NCBI GenBank assembly: GCA_020636025.1
Contig: JACJYQ010000001.1
Coordinates: 777,293-841,292 of the forward strand
Direction: 5' to 3'
DNA: 64,000 bases
Source of the DNA: Lewinellaceae bacterium
Lineage (GTDB): Bacteria > Bacteroidota > Bacteroidia > Chitinophagales > Saprospiraceae
Part shown: one piece after another, positions 8,338-17,219 of the stretch
How positions within the stretch are numbered: position 1 is the stretch's first letter
How the letters are laid out: each line of letters starts with the position of its first letter
The notes under the pieces: model-generated
Seen by the model: only the letters and a program-made list of their open reading frames with translations
Databases searched by the model: none
Told to the model about the DNA's origin: nothing
Position numbers and translations under genes: made by a program

Positions 8338-9510
8338 TTACAGGGTTTGTGGTTTTGCCAGCCTGAATCCTGCGTACTGCCAGCGCATATTTGGATGAAA
8401 AAAGTTTCGATAAGTTGGTCTGCTATGGCCAGGTGGAGTTACTGCAGAAGATCCGCGCATAACCATTTGATTCACCATAAACTTACCATTGTATTCCCCT
8501 AAAGCACCGGGAGCTTTCTGGAATCCGGGATATGGCAAATAGGCACTGTTCGTCCACTCCCAAACACTACCATAATGCAATTTCCCGCAGGCGAGTTCCC
8601 ATTCAAATTCCGTGGGCAACCTCATCCCTTTCCACTCAGCAAAAGCAAAGGCTTCATAAAAACTTACGTGGTTAACCGGCAATTCGGATTCAACAACCTT
8701 GAATCCATCCAGATCGTAGTAATGCCAAGCACCATCTACTTTGTGCCAGTAATGTGGTGCCTTTATCTGGTTGTTATTGATCCAGTGCCAGCCTTCATCA
8801 TGCCAGAAATTGAAATTCTCGTAGCCACCATCATTCATAAACTCCAAAAATTCTCCATTGGTCACTGGATTATGAGCAATCTCAAAATCATTCAGGTACA
8901 TTTTGTGGCACATCAGTTCATTATCAAAACAAAAACCACTACCCTGATATCCAAAATCATACAGTCCGGATTCAAATTTGTGGAATTTTTGTGGTTCAGT
9001 CACAGGTGCCGGTTCAAAGCCTCTTCCATAGGCAGGAAATCCCGGTTGATGTCCCAAAATGTACTTGATGTCATATAAAAAAAGCTCCTGATGTTGCTCT
9101 TCGTGGTTGATGCCTGTTTCAATGATTTCATATCCTTGTTCAGTTAAGACTCCCGAATCAAACAAAGCCTCCATTTGTTCGTCGACATAAGCCCGGTACT
9201 CCATCACAGCAGCAACAGAAGGCCTGCTCATCAAACCGCGTATCGGCCTGAGTACTCTTTTTCCCAGATTGTTGTAATAGCTGTTAAACAGGAAAGCGAA
9301 ATCTTCGCTGAAAACCTTGTAGTCAGGCTTGAATTGGAGAAGCACAAATTGCTCCCAAAACCATGTGACGTGAGCCAGATGCCATTTAGGCGGAGATACA
9401 AAATCAACAGGCTGAATCGAAAAGTCTTCTGTAATCAGGTTCTGACTCAGTTGTTCAGATCTGTCGCGCACATTTTTAAAGCGCAATTTCACGGGCGAAG
9501 GGTTTGACAT
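8338..9510 (-). CDS. egtB: Ergothioneine biosynthesis sulfoxide synthase
   Basis: EgtB is a non-heme iron enzyme that joins a thiol substrate (gamma-glutamylcysteine or cysteine) to hercynine with oxygen. The N-terminal DinB-like domain carries the iron ligands H47 (WHLAHVTW) and H136/H140 (NHEEQHQELF). The C-terminal half is a formylglycine-generating-enzyme-like domain (MRLPTEFEWELACG, GSVWEWTNSAY, RGSSAVTPPGHSRPTYRNFF, AGFRLAK). The length of 390 residues is slightly short for the family. No egtA or egtC is nearby, which would suit a cysteine-using EgtB type, but this is inference. It lies 7 bases after the transporter gene and upstream of egtD in the same operon. Confidence 0.9.
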   Translation of the reverse strand: MSNPSPVKLRFKNVRDRSEQLSQNLITEDFSIQPVDFVSPPKWHLAHVTWFWEQFVLLQFKPDYKVFSEDFAFLFNSYYNNLGKRVLRPIRGLMSRPSVAAVMEYRAYVDEQMEALFDSGVLTEQGYEIIETGINHEEQHQELFLYDIKYILGHQPGFPAYGRGFEPAPVTEPQKFHKFESGLYDFGYQGSGFCFDNELMCHKMYLNDFEIAHNPVTNGEFLEFMNDGGYENFNFWHDEGWHWINNNQIKAPHYWHKVDGAWHYYDLDGFKVVESELPVNHVSFYEAFAFAEWKGMRLPTEFEWELACGKLHYGSVWEWTNSAYLPYPGFQKAPGALGEYNGKFMVNQMVMRGSSAVTPPGHSRPTYRNFFHPNMRWQYAGFRLAKPQTL

Positions 9511-9517
9511 GTTTGTT

Positions 9518-10993
9518 TTAACGACTTTGTTGTAAATGTTTGGGTATCAGCGTTTTTTCGATCAGTTCAAATATCAATTCTATGGTAATAGCCAGTAAGG
9601 CTGCCGGTATGGCCCCTTTAAGAATGATGGAAGTGTTGTTAAGCGCCAAACCAGTTACGATATACTCTCCCAAACCTCCGGCTCCAATAAAGGCGGCAAG
9701 CGTAGCCGTACCTACATTGATAACAGCAGCAATGCGAATTCCATTAATGATGTACGGAAGCGACAAGGGCAATTCTACCTTTCTCAATCGCTGATTTCTG
9801 TTAAGACCAATGGCAGTTGCTACCGTTTTCAGGTTTGGGTCTACGCCTTTTAATCCGGAAATGGTATTTCTCAGTATGGGCAAGAGAGCATAAATACACA
9901 AGGCCGTCATAGAGGGAACAACACCAATCCCCAAAAAAGAAATCATCAAGGCCAATAAAGCGATGGATGGGATCGTCTGAAAAATGCCTGTTGTATACAA
10001 GGCAACATTCATAAACCGTTGATGTCTGTACAGGTAAATACCCAGCGGGACAGCGATTACAACAGCCAACAGCACAGAAATAAAAGTTAACCAAAGGTGC
10101 TGCATGACATGTTCCCACATATCCTGCATAAAGTTAATCGACTGACTTTTTGACCCTTTACTCAATCCGTTTTTCAATAAAAACTCATGAGCGATGGTTG
10201 CAAATTCTTTTCCCTGGTATAAGGCCATTGCATTCATCGCCTGCATTTCTTCATCTGTAATCAGTTCGTCCAATTTGGAAAGAGCGGTTTTGGCTTTTTC
10301 GGGTAAATCATTTCTGAAAAGACTTACAGCTTCATACTTCGGGAAAAAGCTCTTGCCATCTTTCAGAGTTTTGAGTTTGTACCTGGGAATTTCGCCATCT
10401 GTTGAGTAGGCATCCGTAAAATCAATCTTATCATTGGCCAAAGCCTGATAAGCCAAACCATGTTCAATACCCGTTACGTCCTGCTCCAAATGGTAAGATG
10501 AGGACAGGTTCCTCCATCCGTCTGCCCGTTCCAAAAACTCATAGCTTACTGCTCCTCTTAGGGATTTGTGCTGTTGTAGATCTGAAATGCGCATTAAATT
10601 CAATCGTTCAGCAGTGGAAGAAAGCAACACGATGGCATAAGTATTATTAAAACCAAGTGGCTTGGAAATACTCAGATTAAATTCTTTGTGCAGGGATGAT
10701 TCAATTTCCTCCAGGGAAGGTTTTCCCGTAGCTTTTAAAATCTCCGTACCTATAGTCCCGGAATACTCCGGGTACACATCTATTTCTCCATTTTTCAGGG
10801 CATCAAAAGCGATAGTAGTGCCTCCTAATCCGGTTTTTCTAATGACCTCAAAGCCATTACTCTCAAGCAATTGGGCAATAATTTCACTAAGAATATAGCT
10901 TTCATTGAAATGCTTTGAGCCGACAACAATCCTGTTCTGCGCCTGTAGATAAAAGGCAGTTAGGAAAAGCAGGATGGTCGAAGAAAGTTTCAT
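9518..10993 (-). CDS. Osmoprotectant-type ABC transporter, substrate-binding/permease fusion; possible ergothioneine importer
   Basis: The protein has 491 residues. A signal peptide (about 1-18) is followed by an OpuAC/OsmF-type substrate-binding domain (about 20-275; VGSKHFNESYILSEI, DVYPEYSGTIGTEIL, LERADGW, DAYSTDGEI). A five- to six-helix permease domain (about 290-485) has the EAA-like loop GVDPNLKTVATAIGLNRNQRLRKVELPL in its middle. The family imports betaine, choline or carnitine. EgtU of Streptococcus and Helicobacter is a member that imports ergothioneine. The position directly before egtB and egtD, with an overlap to the ATPase gene, suggests ergothioneine or a precursor as substrate. 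Here the binding domain precedes the permease, the reverse of EgtU. Confidence 0.8.
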   Translation of the reverse strand: MKLSSTILLFLTAFYLQAQNRIVVGSKHFNESYILSEIIAQLLESNGFEVIRKTGLGGTTIAFDALKNGEIDVYPEYSGTIGTEILKATGKPSLEEIESSLHKEFNLSISKPLGFNNTYAIVLLSSTAERLNLMRISDLQQHKSLRGAVSYEFLERADGWRNLSSSYHLEQDVTGIEHGLAYQALANDKIDFTDAYSTDGEIPRYKLKTLKDGKSFFPKYEAVSLFRNDLPEKAKTALSKLDELITDEEMQAMNAMALYQGKEFATIAHEFLLKNGLSKGSKSQSINFMQDMWEHVMQHLWLTFISVLLAVVIAVPLGIYLYRHQRFMNVALYTTGIFQTIPSIALLALMISFLGIGVVPSMTALCIYALLPILRNTISGLKGVDPNLKTVATAIGLNRNQRLRKVELPLSLPYIINGIRIAAVINVGTATLAAFIGAGGLGEYIVTGLALNNTSIILKGAIPAALLAITIELIFELIEKTLIPKHLQQSR

Positions 10994-11700
10994 GATTTCT
11001 CTTCTTTGAAATTTCGCTCAAGTTTTTTCAGGGCAGTTGTATCACCCTGGTGATATATCTGCCCCTCGTTGATCCACACAAATTCATCGGAGAGCAAAAT
11101 AGCTTCTTCAAACTGGTGTGTTACGAGTACAATAGACGTACGTTCCTGCTGCTGAAAGTCTAGAAGATATTGATAAATCCCCTGCTTCGTTTTGTAGTCT
11201 AATGAAGCAAAAGGTTCATCCATTAACACCAAAGGAGGTTGCAGAAAAAAAGCCCTGCACAGACCCGCTCTTTGCTGTTCTCCACCAGATAGCTGATGAG
11301 GATACGAAGGTAGCAACTGTGATGACAATTGCATAATGTCCATCAGAAAGCTTGTCCTCTCCTTCATAAAAGAAGCAGACTTGCCAGTTACTTTGCCGAG
11401 TAATGCAATGTTATCCGCAATAGTCAGATGTGGAAACAATCCCGTTTGCTGAACGGCATACCCGATTTTCAATCTGATTGAGGAAGCCTTTTCATAATCA
11501 AAATTATGATCAAATACGTGAACGGTTCCTGAGTCCGGCCTGATCATTCCATTGATCATGTTAAGTATGGTGGATTTACCACTGCCACTCTTCCCTAATA
11601 ATGCTGTAATGGAATTAGCCTTGATGTCGAGAGAGAGCTCTGATAAAACCTGTTTGCCGGAAAATTGATGGGTAATATGATGAAGCGAGGCTATTGGCAT
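10990..11700 (-). CDS. ABC transporter ATPase of the osmoprotectant/ergothioneine type
   Basis: This ATPase has 236 residues from the ATG at 11700 (MPIASLHHITHQF). That start is chosen because the ATG overlaps the TGA of the DUF427 gene (ATGA), a sign of translational coupling. Walker A is GKSGSGKST, the Q-loop is in VQQTGLFPHL, the signature is LSGGEQQR, Walker B is PLVLMDEPFASLD and the switch histidine is in VTHQFEEA. It resembles OpuCA/EgtV ATPases but lacks the C-terminal CBS domains common in OpuCA. Its 3' end overlaps the permease gene by four bases, so the two make one transporter. Confidence 0.88.
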   Translation of the reverse strand: MPIASLHHITHQFSGKQVLSELSLDIKANSITALLGKSGSGKSTILNMINGMIRPDSGTVHVFDHNFDYEKASSIRLKIGYAVQQTGLFPHLTIADNIALLGKVTGKSASFMKERTSFLMDIMQLSSQLLPSYPHQLSGGEQQRAGLCRAFFLQPPLVLMDEPFASLDYKTKQGIYQYLLDFQQQERTSIVLVTHQFEEAILLSDEFVWINEGQIYHQGDTTALKKLERNFKEEKS

Positions 11701-11987
11701 CAAAGGTTCTTTATTTCTACACCCCGCCAAAAGGCAATGTGATCCTTAATGGCTTTGGCTTGATTGGAAGGGGTAGCATAATACCAGGCTGCGTCCTGAT
11801 TCACCTTTCCATCTACTTCAAGCGAATAGTAAGACGCTTCACCTTTCCAGGGGCAAAAGGTGTGCGTATTGCTAGATTGTAAATACTGCTTGTTTACTTT
11901 ATTGACAGGGAAATAATGATTCCCCTCAATAAAAACAGTTTCATCGCTTTCTGCAATGACTGCTCCATTCCAAATGGCTTGTTTCAT
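11700..11987 (-). CDS. DUF427 protein, first gene of the ergothioneine operon
   Basis: The protein has 95 residues from the ATG at 11987 (MKQAIWNGAVIAESDET); another ATG at 12002 is possible. The pattern IWNGxVIAESDET, IEGNHYFP, TFCPWKGEASYYS and WYYATP is that of DUF427, a small beta-sheet domain without established biochemical function. It is the first gene of a five-gene run with overlapping or nearly touching neighbours (DUF427, ATPase, transporter, egtB, egtD). The linkage suggests a role near ergothioneine or thiol metabolism, but that is inference only. Confidence 0.85.
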   Translation of the reverse strand: MKQAIWNGAVIAESDETVFIEGNHYFPVNKVNKQYLQSSNTHTFCPWKGEASYYSLEVDGKVNQDAAWYYATPSNQAKAIKDHIAFWRGVEIKNL

Positions 11988-12124
11988 GTTTGATTTTGAC
12001 ATTAAACTGGTGAAATGAGCCGAATAAGCCGGACTCACAGGTATTCCAACCCATTACAGGGAATATTGTTTATTTCGCCTTGAAAAGATCTTTGTATCAA
12101 TTTTATTCACAGCCTTTTTACATC

Positions 12125-13039
12125 ATGCTGAAAACAATCCTGTTGCTTTTGATCGCATTGTTGATACTACCTGCAGTGGCTATTTATTTTGACGATCCAT
12201 TAAGTAGCCTCCAACTTGTCATGCTTACAAGGGTTACGATTTTCATGCTGTCGGTTGCTGCAATTTGTTTTATCACAGGCGAATTAAGTGGTAATTACAG
12301 CCAGGTAGATAAAATATGGAGCATAATGCCCATACTGTATACCGGGTACTTTGCATGGGCAAGTGATTGGAACTCCAGGATTACGCTTATGGCTGTAATT
12401 GCAGCAATATGGGGCATAAGGTTGACGTATAATTTTAGCAGGCGAGGTGCCTATACCTGGAAATTCTGGGCCGGTGAAGAAGACTACCGATGGAAAATTC
12501 TTCGCGAACAACCCATGTTTAATAGTAAGTGGAAATGGACCGCCTTTAATTTGTTTTTTATTTGCCTTTACCAAAATAGTTTGATCCTGCTTTTCACTTT
12601 ACCGGCACTTATGGCTTCCGGATCGGAAAAACCGCTGGGACCAGCTGATTGGGTTTTGGCCATCATTTGTATCACCGCCATTTACATAGAATGGCTGGCC
12701 GATCAACAACAATGGGACTTTCAACAAGAAAAGCATCGACGAATTGACGCAAACCAAAATAACAAAAAGCTTTACAGCGATGGATTCGTATCTACAGGTT
12801 TATGGCGATATGTCAGGCATCCAAATTATACGGCAGAACAGGCTATTTGGGTGTTTTTTTATGCCTTCACAATCGCAGCTACCGGCAAATGGCTAAATTG
12901 GAGTGCAGCCGGCTGCATTCTGCTACTGCTGTTATTTCAGGGTAGTGCAGATTTTAGCGAAAAAATCTCTGCATCGAAATACACGGGGTATTCGGATTAT
13001 CAAAAAAGGACGGGGAAATTTCTTCCTACATGGAAATGA
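12125..13039 (+). CDS. DUF1295 integral membrane protein, steroid 5-alpha-reductase-like fold
   Basis: The ATG at 12125 (MLKTILLLLIALLILP) is preferred, because the upstream start at 12080 is a TTG. The protein has 304 residues and about seven to eight hydrophobic segments. The motifs YTWKFWAGEEDYRW, IEWLADQQQWDFQ and GLWRYVRHPNYTAEQAIW match the DUF1295/steroid dehydrogenase family, whose C-terminal part binds NADPH in relatives such as isoprenylcysteine methyltransferase or 5-alpha reductase. The reaction is unknown. It is transcribed divergently from the ergothioneine operon and ends four bases from the convergent downstream gene. Confidence 0.8.
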   Translation: MLKTILLLLIALLILPAVAIYFDDPLSSLQLVMLTRVTIFMLSVAAICFITGELSGNYSQVDKIWSIMPILYTGYFAWASDWNSRITLMAVIAAIWGIRLTYNFSRRGAYTWKFWAGEEDYRWKILREQPMFNSKWKWTAFNLFFICLYQNSLILLFTLPALMASGSEKPLGPADWVLAIICITAIYIEWLADQQQWDFQQEKHRRIDANQNNKKLYSDGFVSTGLWRYVRHPNYTAEQAIWVFFYAFTIAATGKWLNWSAAGCILLLLLFQGSADFSEKISASKYTGYSDYQKRTGKFLPTWK

Positions 13040-13043
13040 ACAG

Positions 13044-13673
13044 TCATTTCTTTTCTATCCACCAGGCCCACAAAACCATTAACCACAACAAATTAGCCGA
13101 CCAGGCAACGGCCATAGCAGATGGTGGAGGTGGTCCGAAAAGGTTCATGAAATGAATGAGTACAAAAAACACAACCAACGACCAGAAGGCGATTTTTCTT
13201 TTTGGCCGCATAGCCTTGTGATACATGTAGACACCTACTATAAACATCCCAAATTCCAGTATGATCTCTACTATTGGCATATTCCATAAGCCAAGGCCTA
13301 CCTTCATGTCGCTAAATGGAGAAATCGGCAAGTCAGGTCTGTGGGTCAAAAAATCAAGTATCCAATGACTAAAAACCAGCACACCAAGCAATAGAGCATT
13401 TCTTTTGTTCTTGACAATCGCAAAATAGATCGCAGCAAAAAGAATTGCCCAGACCACTGACATCAGCAAGCTATGTGAATATGGGTAGTGTATAAAATTC
13501 AAGGGAGTCAGTGCGGTGTTTCCAACGTCAACTTCAACGGTTTCGATTCCTAACAGAACCAGAATTGGCCATAAAAGGTCCAAAAATTGTACGGCAACAA
13601 ACATCAGGGCAAGAGATGGGAGCTCATCATTTCGCTTGCTTCCAAATGCCAGGGAATAGTGTCCGATAAACAT
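13044..13673 (-). CDS. Integral membrane protein, YdjM/DUF457-like metal-dependent hydrolase family
   Basis: The protein has 209 residues with about six membrane helices. The N-terminal MFIGHYSLAFGSKR, central HYPYSHSLLMS and SHWILDFLTHRPDLP contain the conserved histidines and aspartate of the LexA-regulated YdjM/YbcI family of predicted membrane-bound hydrolases. Its substrate is not known. It converges on the DUF1295 gene and lies downstream of the multiheme cytochrome gene on the same strand, 34 bases away. Confidence 0.7.
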   Translation of the reverse strand: MFIGHYSLAFGSKRNDELPSLALMFVAVQFLDLLWPILVLLGIETVEVDVGNTALTPLNFIHYPYSHSLLMSVVWAILFAAIYFAIVKNKRNALLLGVLVFSHWILDFLTHRPDLPISPFSDMKVGLGLWNMPIVEIILEFGMFIVGVYMYHKAMRPKRKIAFWSLVVFFVLIHFMNLFGPPPPSAMAVAWSANLLWLMVLWAWWIEKK

Positions 13674-13707
13674 AGCTTTAGTTTTAAATTATAATTGCGC
13701 CTGGTTA

Positions 13708-16700
13708 TTACATCTCGCTTCGCTTCTGGCTCCACTGTTTTTTTCTGCTGTCATAAACAAGCGCAGCAGATGACAATGGGAGCTTCCAGCCCTCGATGTG
13801 CGTACCTGCAACATTCAAGTGGCTTGTAAGGTAATAAAGTCTTTGCGTAGCCGGGCCATCAGGAGCAATGGAAAAACGCTGATTCAGATAATAAGGTGGA
13901 ATTGACTGATAAAACAAGGTCGCTTTTACCGACAAGCCTGATAAATCCATACCCGCAGGAAGACTGACAAGGTATTGTAGGTGGTCAGTTCCAGAGAAAT
14001 CAGGCCCTTGATCTTCATAATCCGGATCGCCTTCAACATCCGGATCAGTTGCTTTCATAAACTGAAACATTACCTGTCCCTGATTTTTGAAAAATTCAGC
14101 AGCCCTCCAACCCATGGGAAGCAATCGATTATCCTTGACATGGTGCACCCTATGAATAAAACTGGTGGTAAAATCAAAGTCAACATTTTGGGTAAGCTCT
14201 TCATATATCTGTACCTGATCCTGCCTGTCTATCACCTGGTAATGTGGCTGGAAGCTGTTTTTATCAGGTAAAAACTCTGTCTGCAGCGGACGACCATTGC
14301 CACCTACAATAACGCCCACGGAATTTGTTCGACCTGAAGACCATAAAACATCTCCATTGGCATTCATGACTAATAGCTCCAGAAATGCACGCCTAAAGGC
14401 CACTCCACTTGGGAAGCGGTGGCCAGTTTTATTGTGTACACTAACATCCACGGTCATTTTATTGCCTTGCAATGGTTGTACCGATAACCCGATATCTACA
14501 GTCTCATCCCTTGCCTGTCTGGCCATATTCTCAATAGCCAATCCATTCCCGTTTTTGGCCGAGGTCATGTAATCCTGTTTAGACACTCCCAATATTTCCG
14601 GAAACTGATTGAACATTTCCAACAGAAATATATTCAGGCCAACGTGCTCGTGGCGTTTATAATCCGTTCTCGGTGAAATGGTAATGTCCTTGTCTGGCAA
14701 ACGATGATCTACCTCAGGATAGGTAACATCCTGAATGGTTGCGATTTTAGTGGTCAACTGATCTATCTTGATCGAGCCATCCAATGTTTCAAAACCACCT
14801 GGCATGTGGCAACCCTGGCAACTTTTGAATCCTTCCGCCGGCTCGCCGTTTTTAGAATTTGCAAATTTGCTGTTTTGCCATTCCAGGAATGTAGCCTGCT
14901 CAATGCTATGCGCATAAGGTTTCAGCGCCGGATTAGTTTCAGCTGCCGTCAATACCGGAAATTCATCTTCCGACAGACCAATATTGGGCAAATTGATGGT
15001 GTGGCAAGTTCCACAAATTTGTGATTGCTTTATAAAAGCATTGTACTTTGGCGTAATGCCCATGGAGTGCTCCATCGGTTTTACAGCCACCCCTTCCAAT
15101 GGGCCATAAATTTCGTTTGACGGGCCCATTTCTGCCCTACCTGTTGAATTGTGGAAAAGGAAATAGGCCAGTTCTTTTGGTGTTGAGCGGGTGATCCATC
15201 CCGGTATATCGGGTCGCCAGTTGGCAATTGATTTTGGGTCTGGTGCCGTCATGTGATGGCAGGTAAGACAACTAATGCCTTCACGGGCCAACTCACCGTA
15301 TTTATGATATCGATAATTTTCCGGCTCAGGAGTCTTGGCAGATAGCAGTTGGGACAAGTACACATAATCAACTTTAAATACAGGGTCCAAGGTTTTGTCT
15401 GTCCGGGCATCAATGGTTAATTGTCGCTGACCCATAGATCCATGACAACTCAAACAGGTATTGGTCACTTGGTCCTGATTGTCTTTTAGAGATCCTTTTA
15501 ACAAACCTCCCTTTTTGGCATCGCGTTCCAAAAGCACCATTTCGGTTTCCAGTTGCGAATAAAATATTGGATCGCGACCAGCCAGGCCCATGGGTGACCA
15601 GCGCCATTCACCATATTCAGAGACATTATATCCATCCCCATAATTTGGGCCGGTTTGCAGGAACATTGCCAGATCATAAGGTGAACCTGCCAGACCACCG
15701 TGACAGCCATTACAGTTATCAGAAGTGATGAATTGCTCGATTTTTTTGCCGGCAACTACATGGTCGGCAAACTGAGAAGGAAATCCTTTTACCTGATTTG
15801 AGTTGACTCCCTTTATTTGCGGGAATGTTTCGGCAAAGGCCGGATTGATGGCAGGCAGTCGGCTGCCTGCTGTAAGTCCGGGATTAACTCCGGTTTGTGG
15901 CATGTGGAAGCGCAAGAACTCCTCAATTCTCGGATCAAGGGTTTCTGTAAACGGACGCAATGGAGCAGGCAACTCATAATTGAGTTTAAAGATTGAGTCT
16001 TTCAGGCATTCAGGATTGCTGGCTAAAATACTCAGGGGGAAGTTTTTAAAGTAATCTGCGTTTCTCCACGAATTATCCGACCGGAATGTCAGCAAATTTT
16101 CATCGGGTAAAAAACCGGTAATGTTGCGCAAAGCACTAAATGTTAATTCCTCTGCAGCAGAGGCATGGCATCTTATGCAGGTGAGTCCAAATCCAGAATC
16201 AGCAATGCTGGTATCGTCATCCAATTGACTTTCAATGGCATCTTCAATGGTTTGGAGTTTCCCATCCACCATTTTCGGCGCACCAGGCCCTGCCCAAAAC
16301 CAACCGTCATGCGAACCCTGGCTCGACTTCACCATCACTGTCCAGGAGCTAACCAGGCGACTAAGCAGCTCCTCGTAAACAGTTTCATCCTTGCATTTTG
16401 CAGCTTCATTTTGGGCAAGTAATTGCTGAAGTTCAGTATAAATTTCGGCAGGTGGAAGAAACATTTCCTTTACGATCATGGCCCCATCAGGCACTTCTCC
16501 GGCACGTGGTGCTTTGGGTTTTGCTTTCCCAGATTTCATGCCTTCCTGCCAATAACCAGGATCTCCTGTCAACCAGTACATCATACTCGGAGAGTAATAA
16601 ATCCTGACAGCCGGGTGAACGCCATAATATGTTTTTTCAATCCATGGGCCGGTGTCGCGCACCTTTTTATCCACACACCAATTCAGATCCACGTATTTCC

Positions 16701-16986
16701 TTCTCAGAATGAAATCATACAATACACGCTCATAATCCTGTAGATACAAGGGTTCCGGGACTGGAACACTGTGTTCACGCCCGTTTTTACATTCCAAATT
16801 TGATTCATCAGGAGTGGGAATGTGCATATTGCTGTGGGCAGTTGCGAAGCCTGGCTTTTTTACCTCTTTTGATTTCTGAGGTAAAAGATAGCCGCTTAGG
16901 CGAGGAATTTCAGCCGAGTTTGCGCCCAGGAGAATTAACAGGGCAAGAGAGGCGAATACACAGGATTTGGTAGAGATTGTTTTCAT
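13708..16986 (-). CDS. Large periplasmic six-heme cytochrome c
   Basis: The protein has 1092 residues with a signal peptide (about 1-25). Six CxxCH heme-binding motifs are seen: CIRCH at 270, CNGCH at 425, CLSCH at 511, CLTCH at 573, CGTCH at 658 and CQGCHM at 723. A beta-rich C-terminal region (about 800-1050; VDVSVHNKTGHRFPSG) resembles the domain found after multiheme modules in cytochrome c-554-like proteins. A periplasmic or surface electron-transfer or redox-enzyme role is likely, with the donor and acceptor unknown. No other cytochrome or quinol-oxidising subunit is adjacent. Confidence 0.85.
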   Translation of the reverse strand: MKTISTKSCVFASLALLILLGANSAEIPRLSGYLLPQKSKEVKKPGFATAHSNMHIPTPDESNLECKNGREHSVPVPEPLYLQDYERVLYDFILRRKYVDLNWCVDKKVRDTGPWIEKTYYGVHPAVRIYYSPSMMYWLTGDPGYWQEGMKSGKAKPKAPRAGEVPDGAMIVKEMFLPPAEIYTELQQLLAQNEAAKCKDETVYEELLSRLVSSWTVMVKSSQGSHDGWFWAGPGAPKMVDGKLQTIEDAIESQLDDDTSIADSGFGLTCIRCHASAAEELTFSALRNITGFLPDENLLTFRSDNSWRNADYFKNFPLSILASNPECLKDSIFKLNYELPAPLRPFTETLDPRIEEFLRFHMPQTGVNPGLTAGSRLPAINPAFAETFPQIKGVNSNQVKGFPSQFADHVVAGKKIEQFITSDNCNGCHGGLAGSPYDLAMFLQTGPNYGDGYNVSEYGEWRWSPMGLAGRDPIFYSQLETEMVLLERDAKKGGLLKGSLKDNQDQVTNTCLSCHGSMGQRQLTIDARTDKTLDPVFKVDYVYLSQLLSAKTPEPENYRYHKYGELAREGISCLTCHHMTAPDPKSIANWRPDIPGWITRSTPKELAYFLFHNSTGRAEMGPSNEIYGPLEGVAVKPMEHSMGITPKYNAFIKQSQICGTCHTINLPNIGLSEDEFPVLTAAETNPALKPYAHSIEQATFLEWQNSKFANSKNGEPAEGFKSCQGCHMPGGFETLDGSIKIDQLTTKIATIQDVTYPEVDHRLPDKDITISPRTDYKRHEHVGLNIFLLEMFNQFPEILGVSKQDYMTSAKNGNGLAIENMARQARDETVDIGLSVQPLQGNKMTVDVSVHNKTGHRFPSGVAFRRAFLELLVMNANGDVLWSSGRTNSVGVIVGGNGRPLQTEFLPDKNSFQPHYQVIDRQDQVQIYEELTQNVDFDFTTSFIHRVHHVKDNRLLPMGWRAAEFFKNQGQVMFQFMKATDPDVEGDPDYEDQGPDFSGTDHLQYLVSLPAGMDLSGLSVKATLFYQSIPPYYLNQRFSIAPDGPATQRLYYLTSHLNVAGTHIEGWKLPLSSAALVYDSRKKQWSQKRSEM

Positions 16987-17140
16987 CCTAATGTTGGTTA
17001 AGTTAAAGCAATAAAATTTAATAAAAACTCATCCTATGATTTGTGAAGACGATTGACAAGCTAATGCCAAGTTCTGAAAAATTAATTAAAAATTACATTT
17101 TTTTTAAATGTTTGAACGGCAATGAAGAAACCTATATAGA

Positions 17141-17188
17141 AAGACAGGCACAGCTACTGTCAACTTTACCAGTATTTGTGCCTGTCTT
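17141..17188 (-). terminator. Strong hairpin terminator after the BNR/FN3 protein gene
   Basis: AAGACAGGCACA at 17141-17152 pairs perfectly with TGTGCCTGTCTT at 17177-17188, and inner TACTG/CAGTA can lengthen the stem. It lies 32 bases past the stop of the minus-strand T9SS gene ending at 17220. Read on the minus strand it is followed by TTCTATA, only moderately T-rich. Confidence 0.65.
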
Positions 17189-17219
17189 AAGAAATCTGAA
17201 TCTATATCCAATTGGGACT

